A stretch of 64,000 nt of DNA. Source: Stutzerimonas stutzeri SDM-LAC. GTDB lineage: Bacteria; Pseudomonadota; Gammaproteobacteria; Pseudomonadales; Pseudomonadaceae. The stretch spans positions 1 to 64,000 of the forward strand of contig NZ_AGSX01000184.1 in the NCBI RefSeq assembly GCF_000235745.1. Direction: 5' to 3'. Shown here in pieces: positions 63,590-64,000 of the stretch. Position numbers and translations under genes: made by a program. Position 1 is the first letter of the stretch; the number at the start of each line of letters is the position of its first letter. The notes below the pieces were generated by a model, which did not search any database, was not told the origin of the DNA, and worked only from the letters and a program-made list of their open reading frames with translations.

Positions 63590-64000
63590 GTAGTACCGTC
63601 GGTTTCCAGAGCAGCGGAAACGGCGTTTCGGCACACACGACTCTCGCGGTCGGTGTCAGGTGAGTCAGGAATGGTTGTAAGGCACTCCAGTGTCCAGCGA
63701 TGTGAGGCCAGTTGGGCCAGCGTCGCGACGACGTCTCCTGCTTACTGTCGGAACAGAAGCAATGGTTCGGGAGGAGGAATCAGCCAGCGGTAGCGGACGG
63801 AATGAAGCGTCTATGAAAGCCTTTGCTACGCAATCCGAGGGCTGTACATCTCCACCCAACACTCATACTTTGAAAATCGGGTGCCGCTCGCAGAATCCGG
63901 GAGCGGGTTATCGATTGGCGTGATTCCCTATCGGGGGCACGCATCATGTCTTCAAGGCTTGTTTCAGAACTTGTGCTACTTGAGAAAAGCTCCGTTGGAC
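63590..64000 (-). promoter_or_regulatory. Upstream region and probable 5' leader of rne
   Basis: This 411-base stretch upstream of rne has no open frame that looks like protein. In E. coli, rne has a leader of over 300 bases that RNase E uses to control its own synthesis; a leader here is likely by analogy, but I cannot point to the conserved hairpins by eye, nor to a convincing promoter. In most pseudomonads rluC is divergent from rne, but its start is not recognisable before the window ends. Confidence 0.4.

Noticed and set aside
63690-63923. Short plus-strand frame upstream of rne
   Set aside because: It has no ribosome-binding site or recognisable protein features and overlaps the likely rne leader.
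63946-64000. ATG with an open frame running off the window end, considered as the rluC start
   Set aside because: The 18 visible codons do not resemble the RluC N-terminus and no good ribosome-binding site precedes them.

Overview
The window is chromosomal DNA from a GC-rich gammaproteobacterium, almost certainly a Pseudomonas of the P. stutzeri group (Stutzerimonas). Proteins such as SthA, Mfd, the long GAPDH, RNase E and the Lol proteins read as Pseudomonas proteins. The order mfd / gap / nqrABCDEF-apbE-nqrM / sthA / glycerophosphodiesterase / PilZ / lolCDE / DUF2062 / comEC / exbBD / lpxK-ycaR-kdsB-ptp-murB / rne is, as far as I recall, the conserved Pseudomonas core order. I see no tRNA, rRNA, CRISPR array, prophage or insertion sequence.

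Positions 1-9600 are a patchwork of small transcription units: a Nudix/GNAT pair, a large Na+/solute symporter, a small outer-membrane barrel, a two-gene SIR2-like NADase plus HAM1-like unit, a truncated haemoglobin divergent from a universal stress protein with an ANR/FNR-like box between them, an HNH nuclease, a YebC-family protein, an EamA exporter and a MOSC protein. The SIR2/HAM1 pair is the best candidate for an undescribed (defence-like) system. The HAM1 protein appears to have lost its catalytic Asp and a substrate-binding His.

Positions 9700-22900 hold dgt, a TetR-controlled RND efflux pair, and a second TetR gene divergent from a GST / PNPOx-like / degenerate metallo-beta-lactamase-fold cluster. 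These are followed by a 1041-residue bifunctional-type penicillin-binding protein and a remnant of a PhzF-family epimerase gene.

Positions 22900-33600 carry a MocR-type regulator, ccoG (away from any cco operon), an lrgAB-type pair, a haloacetate-dehalogenase-like hydrolase, a pirin, wrbA, a GNAT enzyme and a SWIM/SNF2 helicase.

From 33600 to the end the genes are core housekeeping: transcription-coupled repair (mfd), central carbon metabolism (gap), the Na+-translocating NADH:quinone reductase with its flavin transferase and iron-delivery factor, transhydrogenase, lipoprotein export (LolCDE), DNA uptake (ComEC), energy transduction (ExbBD), LPS and peptidoglycan precursors (LpxK, KdsB, MurB), and RNase E. 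Many genes here overlap by 1-8 bases, so they are probably translated as coupled operons. Clear terminators lie after gap and between murB and rne.
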